15,525 bases of DNA. Origin: an uncultured Treponema sp. (lineage in GTDB: Bacteria > Spirochaetota > Spirochaetia > Treponematales > Treponemataceae). Below, one piece after another: positions 14,156 to 15,525 of the stretch. Numbering within the stretch: the stretch's first letter is position 1; each line of letters opens with the position of its first letter. The stretch lies in contig CALDIB010000028.1 in assembly GCA_937902125.1 (NCBI GenBank), forward strand, positions 1 through 15,525, given 5' to 3'. Below the pieces are notes generated by a model that was not told where the DNA came from, made no database searches, and worked only from the letters and a program-made list of their open reading frames with translations. Both the position numbers and the translations under genes were made by a program.

Positions 14156-15211
14156 ATGAAAAAATTGATTGGCGCTTTGGCGCTTGCTGCTATGGTAGCT
14201 ACTTCGGCCTTCGCCGAGGTTTCATTTGGAGCGTGGCTCTGCGCGCTTCCCACAATCGTCGGATTTGACGGCGAGGACGTGAAGGGAGCCGGAATCTCCA
14301 ACCCTTGGGGCTATGGAGCCAGAACCGCCCGCTTGGACATCAACTGGACTAGCGACGACGGAAAGGCCGGAATGACGATGGGCGTTTACAACGACGCCAA
14401 GAACGGACTTGGAGCCGCCGACGCCGCCGACTTCTGGATCAAGCCCGTCGACGCGGTTCAGATCACTGTCGGACAGATGGACAACTTTACGGGCCTTCGC
14501 GGAGACCTCTGCTACGGCTCATGGAACTGGCTTCGCCCCAACACATGGAAAGTTGAAGACGAAGGCTTGACGTTCAGCGGAATCAGCGACCTTGGCTTGG
14601 GAATCCAGCTTTTCCCTGTCGAAGGCTTGCAGGTTTTCGCCAGCCTCCCCATGACAGAGGTTAGCGGAAAGTCTAGCGCCGCCCTTAGCCGCATGGACAA
14701 GGCCTTCGGAAACGGAAAAATCGGCTCTTTCCCAATCGTAGGAATCGTAATGATCTTAATCGTGATATTGTTTACGTACATAACCACGAGCACGAAGTTT
14801 GGAAAGAAAATCTATGCAATAGGCAGCAACAGGAAGGGTGCAGGTATGGCAGGCATCAACACAGAACTTAATACTGTCATGGTGTTCGTAATATGCGGAA
14901 TTCTTGTGGGTACTGCGGCTTTCGTATGGATAGGTATGACTGCATCATCTGATCCTGCAACAACAGGAAAAAGCTATGAGATGTACGCAATAGCTTCGGC
15001 AGTTCTTGGAGGCATCAGCATGAGCGGAGGAAAAGGCAAGAATCTAGGCGTTCTCTTCGGGGCAATGTCATACACAGTCATTGACAAAATAATCGTTGCC
15101 CTAAAGATGGATTCCTTAATCAACGACTCGATAAAGGGAATCATTCTGCTTCTGGTCATCGCTATTCAGATACTCGGCCCGCAAATCAAGAACAAACTCA
15201 GCAAAAACTAA
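14156..15211 (+). CDS. Hybrid reading frame: outer-membrane protein N-terminus joined to MglC-type sugar permease C-terminus
   Basis: This is a 351-residue frame with two unrelated halves. Residues 1-20 are a Sec signal peptide (cleavage SAFA/EV), and 21 to about 184 are beta-barrel-like strands (VSFGAWLCALP, TARLDINWTS, AVQITVGQMD, LGLGIQLFPVEGLQVFASLP). From about 185-192 (GNGKIGSF) onward it is the C-terminal half of an ABC sugar permease of the MglC/RbsC family. Markers are TKFGKKIYAIGSNRKGAGMAG, then SYEMYAIASAVLGGISMSGGKG, and membrane segments to GPQIKNKLSKN. The normal permease N-terminal half is missing. Codon use changes at the join: the first part has no GCA or ATA codons, while the second has eight GCA and nine ATA. 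Strong RBS at 14139-14146. A working protein is unlikely, since one half belongs in the outer and the other in the inner membrane. Misassembly or recombination at a short shared sequence is the simplest explanation. Confidence 0.75.
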   Translation: MKKLIGALALAAMVATSAFAEVSFGAWLCALPTIVGFDGEDVKGAGISNPWGYGARTARLDINWTSDDGKAGMTMGVYNDAKNGLGAADAADFWIKPVDAVQITVGQMDNFTGLRGDLCYGSWNWLRPNTWKVEDEGLTFSGISDLGLGIQLFPVEGLQVFASLPMTEVSGKSSAALSRMDKAFGNGKIGSFPIVGIVMILIVILFTYITTSTKFGKKIYAIGSNRKGAGMAGINTELNTVMVFVICGILVGTAAFVWIGMTASSDPATTGKSYEMYAIASAVLGGISMSGGKGKNLGVLFGAMSYTVIDKIIVALKMDSLINDSIKGIILLLVIAIQILGPQIKNKLSKN

Positions 15212-15236
15212 AGCTACAACAAAAGAAAGACTGAAG

Positions 15237-15260
15237 CCCCACCGAGTGAAATTGGTGGGG
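15237..15260 (+). terminator. Hairpin after the permease fragment
   Basis: CCCCACC (15237-15243) pairs perfectly with GGTGGGG (15254-15260) around a 10-base loop. GAATTTGATG follows, so there is no real T run and it may act as a weak terminator or 3'-end stabiliser. Confidence 0.45.
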
Positions 15261-15264
15261 GAAT

Positions 15265-15293
15265 TTGATGTAGAGATTTATCTATGTTATTAT
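15265..15293 (+). promoter_or_regulatory. Possible promoter of the tyrosine phosphatase gene
   Basis: TTGATG (15265-15270) and TATTAT (15288-15293) are 17 bases apart, with nine bases between the -10 box and the ATG at 15303. As at uvrA, a leader of about three bases is predicted and no RBS is present. Confidence 0.4.
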
Positions 15294-15302
15294 AAACAAA
15301 AT

Positions 15303-15525
15303 ATGGAAGTGAAGAAACGTTCGTATTCTATTTGTATGTCACGGAAACATCTGCCGCTCTCCGATGGCGGAGTTCATAATGAAGCACCTTGTCAGCCAAG
15401 CCGGACTCTCTGAACAGCTCACGATCTCCTCAGCGGCCACAACAACGGAGGAACTTGGTAATGACATTTATCCAAACGCAAAGGCTGAGCTGAAGCGGCG
15501 CGGTATTCCATTCGAGAAACGGCGA
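15303..15525 (+). CDS. Low-molecular-weight protein tyrosine phosphatase, N-terminal part, apparent frameshift near the start, cut by window end
   Basis: From 15319 the frame reads VRILFVCHGNICRSPMAEF. This carries the signature P-loop C-x5-R of low-molecular-weight tyrosine phosphatases (Cys nucleophile at 15337-15339, Arg at 15355-15357) at the usual place close to the N-terminus. It continues to GIPFEKRR at the window edge, so the Asp general acid and the rest lie outside. These are cytosolic enzymes that dephosphorylate protein tyrosines, or in some cases arginines. In this frame there is a TGA at 15310-15312 and no ATG, GTG or TTG before the P-loop. The ATG at 15303 (MEVKK) is in another frame and would join correctly if one A of the AAA at 15315-15317 were absent. 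The frameshift could be a sequencing error in a homopolymer or a real mutation. Confidence 0.75.

Noticed and set aside
13807..14301. Minus-strand 164-codon frame between uvrA and the outer-membrane gene
   Set aside because: It lies antisense to the signal peptide of the outer-membrane gene, lacks an RBS, and its repetitive Gly/Phe/Trp translation comes from the direct repeats.

Overview
The window looks like a chromosomal segment of a treponeme-like spirochaete of moderate GC, probably one contig of a gut or environmental genome. Pointers are an LptD-type outer-membrane assembly protein with a signal peptide, two outer-membrane beta-barrel protein segments written in highly biased codons, small secreted proteins of no recognisable family, and a sugar-permease tail that resembles treponemal MglC. 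The taxonomic call is an inference from protein character; no database search was possible.

Layout, left to right. 1-511 is the 3' end of an outer-membrane beta-barrel protein, closed by two hairpins. 603-1418 and 1499-1966 encode a probable lipoprotein with an acidic tail and a small periplasmic protein. 1967-2587 has no ordinary gene but is densely structured. It holds two terminators and then a compact locus that I read as a type I toxin-antitoxin module. A 30-residue membrane peptide (minus strand, 2265-2357, start MSKYEL) faces a short RNA driven by a near-consensus promoter (plus strand, from about 2173). The two transcripts converge on a shared bidirectional terminator, and a related sequence block is present near the 5' end of both RNAs. 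2588-3484 is a secreted alpha/beta hydrolase. Lon protease (minus, 3506-5893) is divergent from a GPH-type sugar/cation symporter (plus, 5969-7339). lptD (7385-10744) and uvrA (10772-13732) form a minus-strand pair read from a promoter in front of uvrA.

The right end is anomalous. A reading frame beginning at 14156 has the signal peptide and N-terminal strands of an outer-membrane protein. Around 14705-14728 it changes in frame into the C-terminal half of a sugar ABC-transporter permease (MglC/RbsC family), with a change in codon habit. After it comes the 5' part of a low-molecular-weight protein tyrosine phosphatase, cut by the window edge and with an apparent one-base frameshift after its first codons. 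The tail from about 14.7 kb may be a misassembly or a recombination product rather than native gene order.

Several genes (hydrolase, lon, symporter, uvrA, and the phosphatase) have promoter-like boxes so close to the start codon that the mRNAs would have almost no leader. The outer-membrane and small secreted proteins instead have clear Shine-Dalgarno sequences. The window therefore shows two apparent start-site styles.
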